A stretch of 64,000 bases of DNA from Pyrenochaeta sp. MPI-SDFR-AT-0127 (lineage: Eukaryota; Ascomycota; Dothideomycetes; Pleosporales; Cucurbitariaceae), in the NCBI GenBank assembly GCA_020747015.1, contig JAGTJM010000041.1, positions 210,532-274,531 of the forward strand, in the 5' to 3' direction. Made by a program: the position numbers and the translations under genes. Positions 11,450-24,900 of the stretch are shown here, one piece after another. Under the pieces are notes generated by a model, which was given only the letters and a program-made list of their open reading frames with translations, was not told where the DNA came from and made no database searches. The first letter of the stretch is position 1. Each line of letters begins with the position of its first letter.

Positions 11450-12785
11450 TTCTTGCCTAAAAGGCTGGTGAATTGAGTCAAATCTACCAAGAGATAGATC
11501 GGCAAGTAAGTCTGTCCTCCGCGGCCCGTGTGCCAATTCATGGCGTTCGAGAGCATCCAAGTGTTGTAATGGAATGTGGGAGTTCTAAATGGCGGAACCA
11601 GTGACAATATTCTTGCCGATGAGTTTCAATATCAAGCTCTGCCCAAAGCAAAAAAAGATGTGGTTAAAGAAAATCCGAATGGATGTCTTGTTTGTTTGAC
11701 AGCCTTGGTCGACTGCGTCAACAGCACGTTAGAAGCGCCCCATAGCAATGAAGTAAATATCAATTCAATATTTGCTTCTAGGAGCGGCGTTGGGGGACCA
11801 ATCGATATTGGTATTGCAACAAGCGCCATTTCCACATTGAACGCTGATTGGGTGTATCTGTTGCAATCCTCCGTCAGTAGATGTCATGAACGATCACTAT
11901 ACATTAGCCTGCTTTGTCCTTGATTGTGATAAACCTTGGATTTCGCCAGCGTGGAAGCACATGGTCTCAGATGCTTACAAGCGTCACCCGCGACCTGTGT
12001 GTGCGTATAGATCCTCAAATGTTACGCTGTCAGTGAGGCGATCCAAGAAATAGAGCTCCATCAGGACCCTCTAGTTTTCCTTTAAGCGTAAGGGTATCTT
12101 TGCTAAAAGTCTTATCCGCAATCGTGAACAAGAACTAGTATATAGAATTTTTGGGAGCCGAAATGATTATACAGTTGTAACATTCGAAGAACGCACTAAG
12201 TTACAGAGGCGATTCTGGCATATTAGTAAGCGTTAGGGAATTAGAGACGCATTTCTGCTTATCTTAGAAGTCTACACCAAATTCTTTCAGTATCTTGATA
12301 AGTGCTAAAGAATTCTAACCTTGAATTTGGTGAGATTGTCAATAGTCTGACTCTTCCTTGTGTGCAGCTCTCTATATCTCTTGCCTAGAAATGCTGTGAA
12401 TGCCATCGGCGCCGATCACGAAGTTGCCAGTATACGTGGCTCCGTATTTGTTATGTACGGTCACTGTATCTTCTCCATGCTAAATTTTATCAAGGCGCCT
12501 TTTCGTTTATACACAAGCCGTGGACTTGAGGTTCTCGCACAAAACGTAGATAACGGCTTGATGATCATCGAAGATCTGCGGACACCCGACCCTGCAGGAA
12601 TGAGATTCTAAGTAACTTAACCAATCAACTATTCGGCTGGGATGCACAAAATATGCGCACCGAAACTAGGGTGCGATGGTAGAATGTCTCTCCAGGATAA
12701 CATAGCCAATGTCGACCTTCTGGAGCATATTTGCAAGGGATAAGCCAGAAATGCTCTCTCTAACGATAATAGCCTTGAGGTTCAT
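11450..12785 (-). pseudogene. FAD-dependent monooxygenase pseudogene (PaxM/AusM-like type)
   Basis: On the minus strand, ATG 12785 opens NLKAIIVRESISGLSLANML, which matches the FAD-binding Rossmann start (family: IIVGGSISGL) with the two glycines changed to Arg-Glu by G-to-A changes. QKVDIGYVILERHSTIAP follows. At about 12390-12413 the second FAD motif reads FVIGADGIHSISR, preceded by GEDTVTVHNKYGATYTG. A hydrophobic C-terminal part (MALVAIPISIGP...) lies near 11640-11840. Stops and frame shifts occur throughout. Such enzymes epoxidise or hydroxylate terpenoid and other secondary metabolites. The 3' limit is approximate. Its neighbours are a broken Zn2Cys6 regulator and a broken ABC transporter, suggesting a relict cluster. 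Confidence 0.7.
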
Positions 12786-13536
12786 CTCAGATAACCTTGA
12801 ATTAATGTGTTAAGGGTTGCAGCGAGTGCTTCGTAGGTTAAGCGTATAGATGGGTTCTCAGATCATATACGATACAATAGCAGTAGAAGATAATTATTGC
12901 GATCATAAAGCAGGCTCGGGGTCGGGCATTGCGGCTGCCGGCAAAAGTAGTCATGATTGGCGCGCTGCTTAACGCTCAATGTGGCCACGTACCGGAAGCC
13001 GGAGCTTGCGGCCACCGCACGGATTTCATCATCGCAGACACCGAAGTAATGCCGGTCCGGTGCGCGGGTCCCGTCAACGAGAATACAAGGTTAACACAGG
13101 GCTGTTCTCGATAGTATGAATCACAGCAATATCCCTTGCCAGGAAACCCACCCGAGCGTCAAGACGTACTCTTTGTTCGGTAGGACTTGCCTGCCTGTCT
13201 ATGCGGCTGCTGTGTGCAGCATCGTAGCGGTTTGTCTTTACCGGCACTATCGCAGTGGTGGCTTTGGCGACTGGCGCTTTGTTGAAAGAATAGCTCTAGC
13301 TTTGAAAGCATGGGTAACATCGATGTTAATGAGATCGCTGGTGGTCGGATTCGGAATAGAACTGGCTCTTGAGCCAATGAATAGGGCTATCAGAAGAGCG
13401 GAGTTCAGCATGAATAGCTTCACGTTGTTCGAAAGATTGACGCTGAGGCGGAGGAATTCCGAAATCAAGGCTGAAAAACGGTCGTTCTGATCGTGATGCT
13501 TGCAGGCCAGGTAGGCCGATGTTAGACTATACATTC
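12786..13536. other. Gap between the monooxygenase and ABC pseudogenes
   Basis: Open frames of 60-124 codons exist on both strands here, but none resembles a family I know and none has convincing gene structure. It may hold a further decayed gene. Confidence 0.4.
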
Positions 13537-15074
13537 CTATTCTAACGACTGGGCTTCGCACATCTTATAATACATGCCACGTTTTGATAGTAGATCTTTA
13601 TGTGTTCCTGATTCCGCAATTACTTCTTTGAAGAATACACAGATCAAATCGGCATCTGTAACAGTACTAAGGCGATGTGCAACAGCGATAGTAATCCTAT
13701 CGCTATCAATTGCAGCCCTAGCCAATGCGCTCTGTACAATCTTCTCGCTTTCTGTATCGAGGGCGCTTGTTGCCTCGTCAAGAAGTAAGATTCTTGGACC
13801 GCGTATCAACGCTCGTGCAATAGCGATACGCTGTTTCTGGCCACCAGAAAGCTGTGCGCCGCTAGAACCAACCTGGGTTGACAGGCGTTCAGGGAGAGAG
13901 GAGGTAAAATACCATGCATTTGCTGCACGGAGAGCCTCTTCTATCTGAATGTCGAGATCCGGCACGGTTATGTCAACTTCAGAGTCGCTAACGCCAAGCG
14001 CTACATTTTCTCGAATTGACCCTTGAAACAGAGTTGGTTCTTGTTGCACCAGAGCAACAAGGCGGCGGAACAATTGCGGATTGAGGGACGTAAGAGGAGA
14101 ACCATTGATATTAATTGACCCAGATGAAGATCATAAAAGCGCTCGAGCAGGGCGATCATTGTGGATTTACCACAGCCGGATGCACCAACAAAGGCAACAA
14201 ATTGGCCTCTTCGAATCTGAACGACACGATTAGCCATCATCTCGTAATGTAGAACAAACGGGAACAAATCAGATTGCAGCGCGACTTACCTCAAGGTCAA
14301 CACCCCTGAAGATTGGAGCCTCGGGGCGAAGGGGATAGCTAAAGCATACGTTTTCGATGCCTATGGCATCTCCTGACTTAGGACCGTTGTCCCGATTTCC
14401 CGGGGTCTCTCGAATAGTCGGCTGAAGCTCCTCAAGCCAAAAATATGTAGTTCGCCGCATTGACGCCCTTGGAGACCGATAAGTGTAAGCTTCCATTGGG
14501 TGACAAAGGCGATAATGAGGGCGATAATGAAGCACGAGATGCCTTGGAACGTCAAACCAAATTTTTCGCTGATACCGCCCTGGATTAGGCGGCTATTAGA
14601 GATAGCATGGGTTGCTATCGAGCCGCTGCTCCCCATATCGAAGAAGGCAATATCTTGGCTGAGCGCAGCTTTGAGGTGTTGCTGCCGGATGTTACGGGTT
14701 ATGCGGTAGGAGGCGTACGTTGATAGCGTGTTGTAGGTGCAGGATAACACGAACATCCCGATTCCTAAATAGACAAATTATAGGGCGAGATGTGCCACGT
14801 CCTCGCGGAATTTATTTGGATCAGATTCTCCAGCCGTGTATCGGGTAAGAACGTTGATGAGCTCACCGAAGATGAGGTTCTGGGGGGTGATTCCAGCGCC
14901 AGATACAATGGCAGCCGAGATGGCGACACCCTGCAATGAGTAGTCGACAAAGCTTGCATACTTGAAGATCCTTGTGTACGTTGAAAAGCCAGGCTTTTCT
15001 CCGAGGGCATCGGCACTGAGAGGGTCGTCGGCAGCGGTGCAGCTTCCACCCTTTTCCTCTTCCTTCGTACTCAT
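13537..15074 (-). pseudogene. ABCB (MDR-type) transporter pseudogene with large internal deletion
   Basis: The minus-strand start at 15074 (MSTKEEEKGG) leads into a typical first membrane domain (YASFVDYSLQGVAI, SGAGITPQNLIFGELINV). TAA at 14778-14780 interrupts before FVYLGIGMFVLS; the domain continues to FVTQWKLTLI. There it jumps directly to the end of the second membrane domain (VSKGVNAANYIF) and the second nucleotide-binding domain. NBD1 and most of TMD2, several hundred residues, are missing. NBD2 motifs are intact: Walker A GASGCGKST, Q-loop LVQQEP, signature LSGGQ, Walker B ILLLDEATSALD, H-loop VAHRLST, stop at 13537. Frameshifts occur at the A-run 14439-14443 and near 14127-14132; an intron remains near 14217-14287. 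Full-length relatives export toxic or secondary metabolites. Confidence 0.88.
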
Positions 15075-15975
15075 GATTGGCTCAAGTGTACCTACGACGC
15101 TAGGCTTCGCGAGTATCCGATTTGATGAAAGTGGGAGGTCGGAAGAGCGACGATTGATCTGGGTTGTCTGATGGTCCTGTGGTTCGAAGAGCAATTGATG
15201 GATGATAATCGGTTCAGATGACGAAGGTAAAGCGCATGGTAAAACAAAGTGGATGGCTAACGGATGGCAGTCACAAGCCTGATTAAGTAATGAGACTATG
15301 ACCGAGCACGAGAAGCTCGTCGTCCTCCCGGTAACACTTGTCATTGCGCCACCGGAACCCGCAAACACCGCCGCCTAACTCGAGCCGTAGCTGCAAATTT
15401 CCACCTCACGGCACATACCTTACACAGTAAGCGAACGGACTAAGCAATAAAAAAGTCCTTCTTGCTAAAGCAGCATGCTCTCTACTTCCATTGCATGCAA
15501 TATTACCTACGTATTTCGTGGGTATGATATCAGGCGTCCGTGGGTACCGGGTGCCGTTAAACTCTAACCTTTCCTTATTTTGTAAAGGGCAGTGTCGACA
15601 GGACGTGGGTCTCTTCTCTATTAGACGAAGAATGTGACACTTCCAGGTCCGCACGTCCCGTCTCTAGGGGTCCTCCTGTTTTTTTTGTGATTTTTTTACT
15701 CAAGCTGGCAGCATCTGATTGTAAGCACGACGCCCCATCTGCTCAACTGTCGGTGGCCGAGTGTTCCGCGCTCTGGCTTTGTCGCGTTTGGAGCCCCGGC
15801 GCCATTGGTAGCTGCGTGCTCTTAATTCTAGCTCTCCCACTAAATTTTCGATCATTGACAACAAAACAGGGAGAGCTTCGCTCCCTGCGTTCTCAGGGCC
15901 GACCTTCCTTTTATTCGCTAATTCCTTCCACTACAGTTTCGCAACCTCAGTGTATCTAGCGAATTTGTTATCATC
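15075..15975. other. Intergenic between ABC and DUF3638 pseudogenes
   Basis: Divergent upstream region of the two pseudogenes. T-runs near 15680-15698 and balanced DNA; no gene recognised. Confidence 0.45.
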
Positions 15976-18900
15976 ATGGCACACACCAAAGGCAGCCCCG
16001 ACGTTATCACGAAAACAAGTTTCGAATACCTTTACAACCATCTGTTTTTGCCTCGCAAGCTTTCTGGCGCAGATGACGCATCCAGAAAGAATGAAGGGCT
16101 ACTCTTAGACTTTGTACTGCAGTCTCTGCAGCGCTTCCTCCCTGACCGTCACGACGCGAAGGCGATCAATGCTGGTATTTCCATGCTACAATATCTTCGT
16201 ATATCGAAAGATAATCAAGGGCATTTGAGAGAAGCCGGTGCACGGCAAGTTCTGCAAGGACTGTCTACTCAAGGCATGATTTTCGAACTCCTCTGAAATA
16301 CGCCGCGACGCTAAATTACCCTCCAGCACCTGTAGCTGTGCTACAAATCACAGAGCAAAATGCCGGCGTCCTCATTAGCAGATATGCCGATGCGGTATAC
16401 TTCGAGATGCTTGAATTGTCACCTACTAATGAGGCTGTCACGTCTACTAGAGGTAGGCTCGTTCGCTCCTTCCCAACAAATGCAGTAGAAATCTCTCTCC
16501 CTCTTTTCAGAAGCGAGGCCTTTCGTATGGTCATAGCAAAGACCCTCACCAAGATGAGTCAGCAATCATTGCGAGAGACAAAGCAGAAGCAGAGGGGAAA
16601 TCAAGAAAAAGAGCAAGAGGAGACTGTCGATACAACTGATCCGATGATCATAACCGAGCTCTTCACATCCATGCTCCGTGGATGCGGCAAGGCAGTTTCT
16701 GCTCAGGGCATTCGCAAATCCACACGCGATGAGATCATATGGAAGGATAGCAAGGCTCCCTGGCAAAGATCCCCTCTATGGTTGCTCACTCGCGTGGCTC
16801 TACAGTTGACTATGACGCGACATTCAAAAGCGGAAGATGACACCTATAAAGAGTTCATGGCCTTCCTAATGGCCCAGGCACTCCATGCCGCCAATCAACA
16901 ACAGAAAACTTCTAGTGATGTTATAAAAGTCATGTCGACCAAAGTCTCGAAGCGTCTGTCCAAGCTCCATAGTCCGTCTGATGGGCCATGGCTATTGAGT
17001 ATCCGAAAAATTGTTTCGAAGAGTCTGGACACCCTAAACCAGCGGTGGAGGCAGCTCCGTGAGCGAGCTGAACCTTCGCTAAACTTGCAGGGATTGTCTA
17101 GGTTCAATATGATGGACAATACAGTTCTATCTTTCAAAGAAATGGATAGTTTCCTCAGCTCAATAGCACTGCATAAGACGGTGAACCATAGGCCCATATT
17201 CCGTCCTCCGTCAACACCCAATATCCTAAGCCAGAGCCAACTGCCTACCGTCGCAGACTGCCCCGAAACCGACTTACCCTTGCATCTCATCGAAATCGAG
17301 TCATGGGTCGCAGATAATCTTCCAACGTGGATTGATAGCCATATGAAGAAAGTAGATCACCCAGTGAGGGAGCTGAAACAGCTACTTGAGAAGTACCACA
17401 GAAAGGCACTCGAATACTACTCCGGACGTCCTGAAGCAGCTTCACGGATGATATTGACCATTGGAGAACTTTGGCTTGCTGCAGACGTAGCGGCTGTTCA
17501 CGAAATCCCCCTCTTAGCAAACTACAACCCCCAAATACCTACAATGGTGTGGCAAGCCTTACTTCTCGGCTCAGTCCAGGAGATGCAGAGACTGAAACGA
17601 ATCGAAGACTATGTCACCGCACGTGGAAGACTTGCCCAAAAATTGGAAAACCCGGCCATTTTCTTCTCGTTTGGTGAGCCGGGCTCGTTCGCTGTTGAGT
17701 ACTATCGCCAGTCGATGCGACACCAAAAGATCAAGCGTGAAATTGAGGAAGAGGCATATGAAAAAGAGAGGGAAAAGTCGAAGAGTTTAGAATAGCCAAG
17801 GCAACATATGCCAAGCTTATGCAGAGATACGCGGCGAGCGAATGTGACGTGTCAGCGAAGTGGGACGAAGGAACGAGGATTTACATCCACCCTTCCTCAT
17901 GCCGGCGCTGCGGCTTCGAATCGAAAGCTAGAGCTCTCGCCGTTTCTATTCACGAGTGGCCTCTGCCTCAGAACGAACTCGAGGCTCAGGCCACTGTTTT
18001 CGAACTGGCCACGCCTGAGACATTCTCCACATGGCGAGATATGACACTCTACCTCATCATCGATGTGCTTTTGAGTCAAGCTGATGGCTCACTAACGTTA
18101 ACAAAATCCTTTTCATTGAAAACATATCAGTCCCTGAAGCCATGGTACACTTCTAAAGGGGATTCTCGAATTCAGCTCCGATCTTCGGCCAAGCCCAACA
18201 CTGTTGTTATCGTCATGCGATCCCAGTCCAACATTCAGTTGAGTCAGATGTCTGCCTCAATAATGGCCTTGTATATCGCTACTATGATGAAAACTTGAAC
18301 TCCTTCTGCTCTGATCTGATAGCAACCGACCGCCTATCCGATCTGTGCACGTTCAAGCTTCCTAAGCGCGCTGCAGCGCTCAGTAGATTCCTTCGTCGCA
18401 CTTGGAAAAATCCAGATGGTGAGACACCGAACAGTGTGATTGCAAGCCAACACGAATGTCCCGATTGCATGCCTCTGCGCGATTTCAATTCTCTCGCCGC
18501 CCTACCATATGGTCACAAGATCCAGTGGATGAGTATTCTGACGCATTTAGCTATGCCAAAAGTCGACTTTAACAGGCCCGAAACGATACTGTTTCTTCTT
18601 CAGCTAAGTCTACAAGCCGGCCCAAAATCTTCGGATACCCCACGATCGACACACACACGGCTCTGCGATGGAGAGTTTGGATAAAAGATGCTGGAGAGCT
18701 TGAGAGGGTGTATTCTACGTGTACAACAGAATTGGGAGTCGCATAATGCCTTGTGGTCCTTTACATTTCTGGCCACAAGACTATTGTCTCTAATTCCTGG
18801 TTACCTATCACAATCTGCCCTGGACCTCCTTGCTCAGAGCCGTGAGATCTCTCACCGATGGGCGTTAACGCTACTCAAGCGAGTGGAAGAGACCGGCGGC

Positions 18901-21900
18901 AATGAGCAGAGAACGGAGTTCTTGCAGACAGCTTTGAATATCGCAATGGTCTGTGCCGAGTCGTTCAATGTGCATGATGGCAATTTGCTGCAGATTCTAT
19001 ATGATTCAAGACAAGCATCGATTCTAGTCGAGTGCGCCATCATTATCAATGACAACAAGGGATGGATAGATGAGGACAAAAATTGCCTACAAGGGCTGAT
19101 GCTTGACAGGTGGAGGCAAGTCATGTACCGGGCGCGACCAATCCTGGTTGAGGAGCATGCCTCTGGGAATTTGTTTCTTTCCTCTGCTACCCGGCGACGC
19201 TGGTCATACTTCAAACCTGCGACGACTTGGACGCTTTCTGCCGGAACCAACTGCTGGTATCAGACAACCATGAATCACCTTATAATTAATCTCAACATAT
19301 TGACAGGGGAGCTGCTAGTCGACGATCTGCCTTCCTCTCGTCTCCCCATGGACTACGTATGTCATGAGGAATACCAGAGGCTGTTTAAGGGTTTCCTGCT
19401 CCTTGTCATGCCAAGCACGAGCCCAAGCATGATTTTCTGCACCGCTCAGCTCCTCTACGGTTACACGGCGCATTTCGGAAGGCAGGGACAAGATCTATTA
19501 ATCCGTCTGGAAAACGATGTATCATCCTTCGATCTTGTACCACGGCGATTTTTCGCGGGATTACTGCCAGATCCTCTCGCAAATGAGTATGTGCACTGGT
19601 ACGACAACAACACGAAATCTGTCCAGTTCTGCCTGCCAAGTAATCCTTTTCCGACGGAGTTGGATGATTGGCGTCTCGAACAATGTGCGGGATCCTGGAA
19701 ACTACATCAAAAAAAGAGGTCTTTCTTCTGGCGCCCTCAAGCGAACTGGCTCAGCATATTGCGGCAATCATGGCTCACCTTGAGACATCGTTGAATCTGC
19801 AAATGCTTGACAATGAGGCGAATAGTCGCCTGGAAATCTCTATACCCAGACTCCGGCTACAATTTTTCTTGAATGAAGGAGAGTCGATCATCAGATCACG
19901 ACAATTTGCCAACATGCAAGTTGACGAAGACCAGTCAGTTGGTACACTTGTGGGTTTGAATAGTAAGCTCGTACTACGCAGCACTCAAAATCCACCGATG
20001 AGACTGCTCATCATTCCCGAGGGTGAAATCGTGTTCAAGGGGCAGGGCAGTGGTGTGGGTTACGATCATATCGTCGTGTCTGTACTCCCTGGTACTGTTC
20101 GGCGTGTCCAAGCTTACCAGATGGACGAGCTTCTTGGTCGCTTGGTTGCAAACACAAAGCTCGAGAGTAAGCTCTATTTGGCCTATCTCCATGCCCTAAC
20201 TTCTTTCTGCGTCTCAGATCCATTCCTTGGACAGCGAGGCGCTGATATGGCCCTAGAGATCCTTTGCTCTGCATCAGTTCGCGCCCCCACGAGCTTGAGT
20301 CCGGCTGCTCGCCATATCCTGGATCTTATCGCTGCACTCGCTCCAAGCCGTCGCTACTGGCCAGAAGGCTCTAAACATATGCAGAATGTGATTTGGTGTC
20401 CTGAACTGAGTCTCTCAACCCAAGATGACCGGTTCTTCGACATCGTCACGCAGATCTTGCAGCGATCTTCCGAAATCGAGTTTCTCTTTCCGCAAACAGC
20501 GGCTCGATCCGATGCAAAACCGCACACTACGATAGAACTCGTTCAGCGGGCTATTTCCCGCGAGTCCAGTCAAACTGCGCACATGAACGATGGCACGTAT
20601 CGTCCGAGGAGCGCAGAAGGCTCAGATCGAGCAGCGCGTGCAACTGAGATAGCCATTCGAGCCTTCCATCGTCATCAAGGCCTAATGAAACCTGTCGCAG
20701 GAGGATTAGCACTTCATCTCTATAAACTGATGGCTTCTGGTCCATTCAGCAACGGTAGAAGCGCCCCACAAAAGCGAGACTTAGAATACGACTCACAGTG
20801 GCTACGGAAGCCAAGCACCTTCGTATCCTCTCACTGGTGTCAATTGCACTATGCATTCCAGGACAACCAACAATGGCTTAGCAATATGGAGCTAATGGTC
20901 TGGATATCGACAGTAGCGTACTCCAACGAGCATGATGAGCAGATCACCCAAGCCCTTCTCATGATGGCTCTCTCCCCACTTGTGGCAGCTGCTCCACTAC
21001 CTCTGAGCGAATCTTACGACTTGTCTAAAGGCTATGTCTTACGACCTGAAACACTAGAGGCAGCCGCGGCTCCTCATATGATCAGGTCTAAGCAAGGTCC
21101 TGAAGGTAAGTCACGGGCACGGACTGCCAAGGGCGACGGGAAGATTGCGGATCGACTCAAGCGAGAGCATGGGAAAGACAAGAAGCAGGCCATTCATATC
21201 TTCAGAGATAGGCTCGCACGACAATGGCCCTGTCAGACTCCGAAGCAGCCAAGCGACTACCATATGGAGTCCTATATTGAAGTTACACAGGCAATGAAGT
21301 CAGTTATTCCGCCTTGGAGGGTATGGTGGGCCAACAGAAATTTCAAGGAGTACCTCGAGAGATTTGTTGCTGATCTAAAACGGATCTCGATGGAGCATGT
21401 CATCGCTGAGAATCAATGTTTAGTGCCTGTAACAGAGATCCAGGAGCACGCGAAAAGACCCTTGTCTGTCATGGATGTGTTCTGTCGCGTCGCCCCCCAT
21501 GTTGGTTCGAATCCGATCTCAACCCTTGACAGCCTTGTTGAAAAAGCTGAAGCGCAATCGGAAGAAGATGAGAAGTTGACAAAGGTCATTAACTTCCTTG
21601 AGTCCAAAAGGAACCTTCAATATGAGCGCCGGTATCTCAACGAATTACGCCAGAGTTTGTCAAGTTCAAAAGACTGCGGCACCAAGAACGTAGCCCGAGT
21701 CGATGCACGTGCCGATGTATTTCAGCAGCATCTCAATCAGTGCGAAATCCGCTATGAATGCATCTACAGCTCCTTATCCAGAGCTATGCAGCCGTTCTCT
21801 GAGTCACATGCGGCAAGCCCTAAAGATGTGGTACAAAGAATCCTCTTCGAGGCTGGCTTCCTACCGACTGTCTCTCCACTCTTTCTCCTCCAGCAACTCA

Positions 21901-24900
21901 AGAACTCGAGCTGGTCAAACTTGTCTAGTCCGTGGAAAGACGCTATCATTAACCATGGGCTCGCCCTTGCAGCCTTGCAGAAAGCCAAACGATTGATTCG
22001 ATCCCAAGATGATCCCATAGAGTTGCTTCGTGAGCTTGAGAACGTCGGGCACGAGGACTGGAGGCCTCACGACTATCCAGAGTGGTTGCTCATGGAATGT
22101 GAGAGCGACATCACGATCCGGCAGGTTCAGCAGCAGGTCGCCCAAAACATGATCCATCCTCCAGGAAACGACAACGCCGTAATGCAATTGAATATGGGAG
22201 AAGGCAAGTCTTCCGTTATAGTGCCAATCGTTGCTTCCGCTCTCGGCAATGGCCAGAAACTGGTGCGAATCATCGTGGCTAAGCCTCAGGCTAAGCAAAT
22301 GTACCGAATGTTGGTCGCCAACCTGTCTGGACTTCTCGATCGCCCGGTCTATGAGATACCTTTCTCACGAGACGTTTGTGTGGACACTCGGAGGGCTGCT
22401 GCTATTCATCAGTTGCTGGGTAGTTGCAAGAGTGAGGGAGGTGTCTTGCTCGTTCAGCCAGAGCATCTGCTGTCCCTACAACTGAAGGAGCTAGAGCTGA
22501 CGCTCAGCAATCAATTATCCATCGCAGAGCATTTGATGAAGACTCGGCATTTCTTCGACGATTATTCTAGAGATATAGTTGATGAGAGTGATGAGAACTT
22601 CAGCGTAAAGTTTGAACTAGTGTATACGCTCGGGGAACAAAGATCAGTTGAGCACAGCCCGGACCGGTGGACCGTTGTGCAGGAAGTCCTGACTCTGATG
22701 AATCGGTTCAGCGCCGAAGTGAAGGTCGAACTTCCCCAGTCGCTAGAGATTAACAATCGACATCGAGGGAGATTTCCCAGAATCCGGATACTGCGTCGCG
22801 ATGCCGAGAAGTTGATCTTCCACCGCATAGCAGATCATGTTTGCGAGACTGGTATGACCGGACTTCCCATTTCACGTCAACCTCCAAAGATCAGGCATGC
22901 AGTCCGTAAGTACATCACGCAATGGGAAATGACCCTTGAAGAATCTGAAGCCGTTGAACATAGCCGATTCTGGGACATAACAACCATTAATCAGATCCTT
23001 CTTCTGCGCGGTCTCCTTGCCGGTGGCATCCTTGGTTTTGCGCTTGGTCGAAAGAGATGGAGAGTGGATTACGGCCTTGACCAGACCAGGGAGAAAAGCA
23101 CCAAACTTGCTGTCCCCTACAAAGCCAAGGATAGCCCAACGCCACGATCCGAATTTAGTCATCCCGATGTTGTTATCGTGCTTACATGCCTGAGCTATTA
23201 TTATGATGGACTAGGAGACCAAGCCCTCTTTGAATCCTTCGAGCTTCTCATCCGATCAGACAATGCGGACCTCGAGTACCAGGCCTGGGCCCATACGGCT
23301 CCGACGCTACCAGGGCCGTACAAGCATCTCCAAGGAATCAACCTCAAGGATCGCCTCCAGTGTATATCGGATATTTTTCCACATTTGCGATATTCCAAGG
23401 CCGCCATTGATTACTACCTTTGCCAGATGGTTTTCCCCAAGGAGTGTAAGGAGTTCCCACACAAGCTTTCGGCCTCTGGTTGGGATCTTGCGAAGAAGAA
23501 GAGGTACCTCACAACTGGTTTTAGCGGGACCAATGATTCTAAATATATTCTTCCTCTCGACATCAAGCAGCTGGGTCTTCCCGAGCAGAGCCATACCAAC
23601 GCACTCGTATTGAAGAACCTGTTGCGCCCAGAGAACAGCGTCGCATTGATGTTAGAGGAGATGACAGCGCCAAAGTTTGGTACTCAGCCTCTCTTAGATA
23701 TTATTACCACAATGAGCTCAAAACCGCGGGTTCTCTTGGACGTCTGTGCCCAAGTCATTGACTTCACAAACCTAGACCTCGCACGGACATGGTTGGGTCT
23801 CTATCAATCTGATGAGAAAACACAAGCAGTTGTCTTCTTCAACGAGCAAGACGAGATCATGGTACTGGATAAAAGCGGTAAAGTAGAGGACCTACAAACT
23901 TCGCCCTTTGCAGATCAGTTGGACCAGTGCCTGGTCTATCTAGATGAAGCGCACACCAGAGGTATTGATCTCAGACTTCCCGCGGACTATCAAGCCGCAG
24001 TCACTCTAGGTGCCAACGTGACGAAGGATAGGCTGGTCCAAGCATGCATGAGAATGCGTAAGCTTGGGAAAGGACAAAGCTTGGTTTTCTTTGTTCCTCG
24101 AGACATCGAACAAGAAATCCGCTTGGTTCGTGGTCAGGAAAGCGTGGCACCTGCAGGAATTACTGTGTCGGATGTTTTGTGTTGGGCAATCACAGAAACA
24201 TGTAGGGATCTGCGTCGAGCAGTGCCAGTTTGGCTGAATCAAGGGCTCCGGTTTACTAAGCAACAAACCCTCTGGAATCGTCTCACCGACCAAGACGAAG
24301 GCGAGCTCAGATTGGAGTGCGCCGGAAAATTTAGGGAAGATGATGCTCCGACCCTTGAAATGCGATACCGTCCACGTCATGCCCAATACGACGTCTCTTC
24401 AAAGTTCGATTGTGTCAACCCGCGTTACGCAGACCAGTTTCAGAACTGCTGTGAGCAGTTTGGGCTCACAGAAATGCACTACGCCTCATTTTACGAAGAA
24501 CAAGAGCGAGAGTTAGCGCCCGAGGCCGAACAAGAACGCCAAATCGAGAAATTGCCCCAGGTTGAGCCAGCAGAACATCAGATCCATTCAGGTCTGAACA
24601 AATTCGTCCTCAAGGGTATATGGCCCGAGAATCCGTTTATCCCAGCTTTTATGACCCTTGAGACTACGTCAGCAGCACAACACTTCGACGTGTCGGAATT
24701 CTGGAGCACCATACTGGTCACACGAGATTTTGCCGTAACTGTTAATAGATCATTTGGCCCTGGACTATACTCGGACCCCTTCCAAAGACCTGTTCAGTGG
24801 ATCCTGACCACCCGAGAAGATCCTGATATACTTCTTATCGTCAGCCCCTACGAGGTTGAATAGCTCCTACTAGCCATTGAGCAGTCTAAGTACGTCAAAC

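Noticed and set aside
13116..13561. Overlapping 104-124-codon frames on both strands between two pseudogenes
   Set aside because: No similarity, no splice or promoter support, and both strands are equally open.
16270..16340. Intron explaining the first frame change of the DUF3638 gene
   Set aside because: Possible GT/AG pairs here do not restore the downstream frame, so an indel is more likely.
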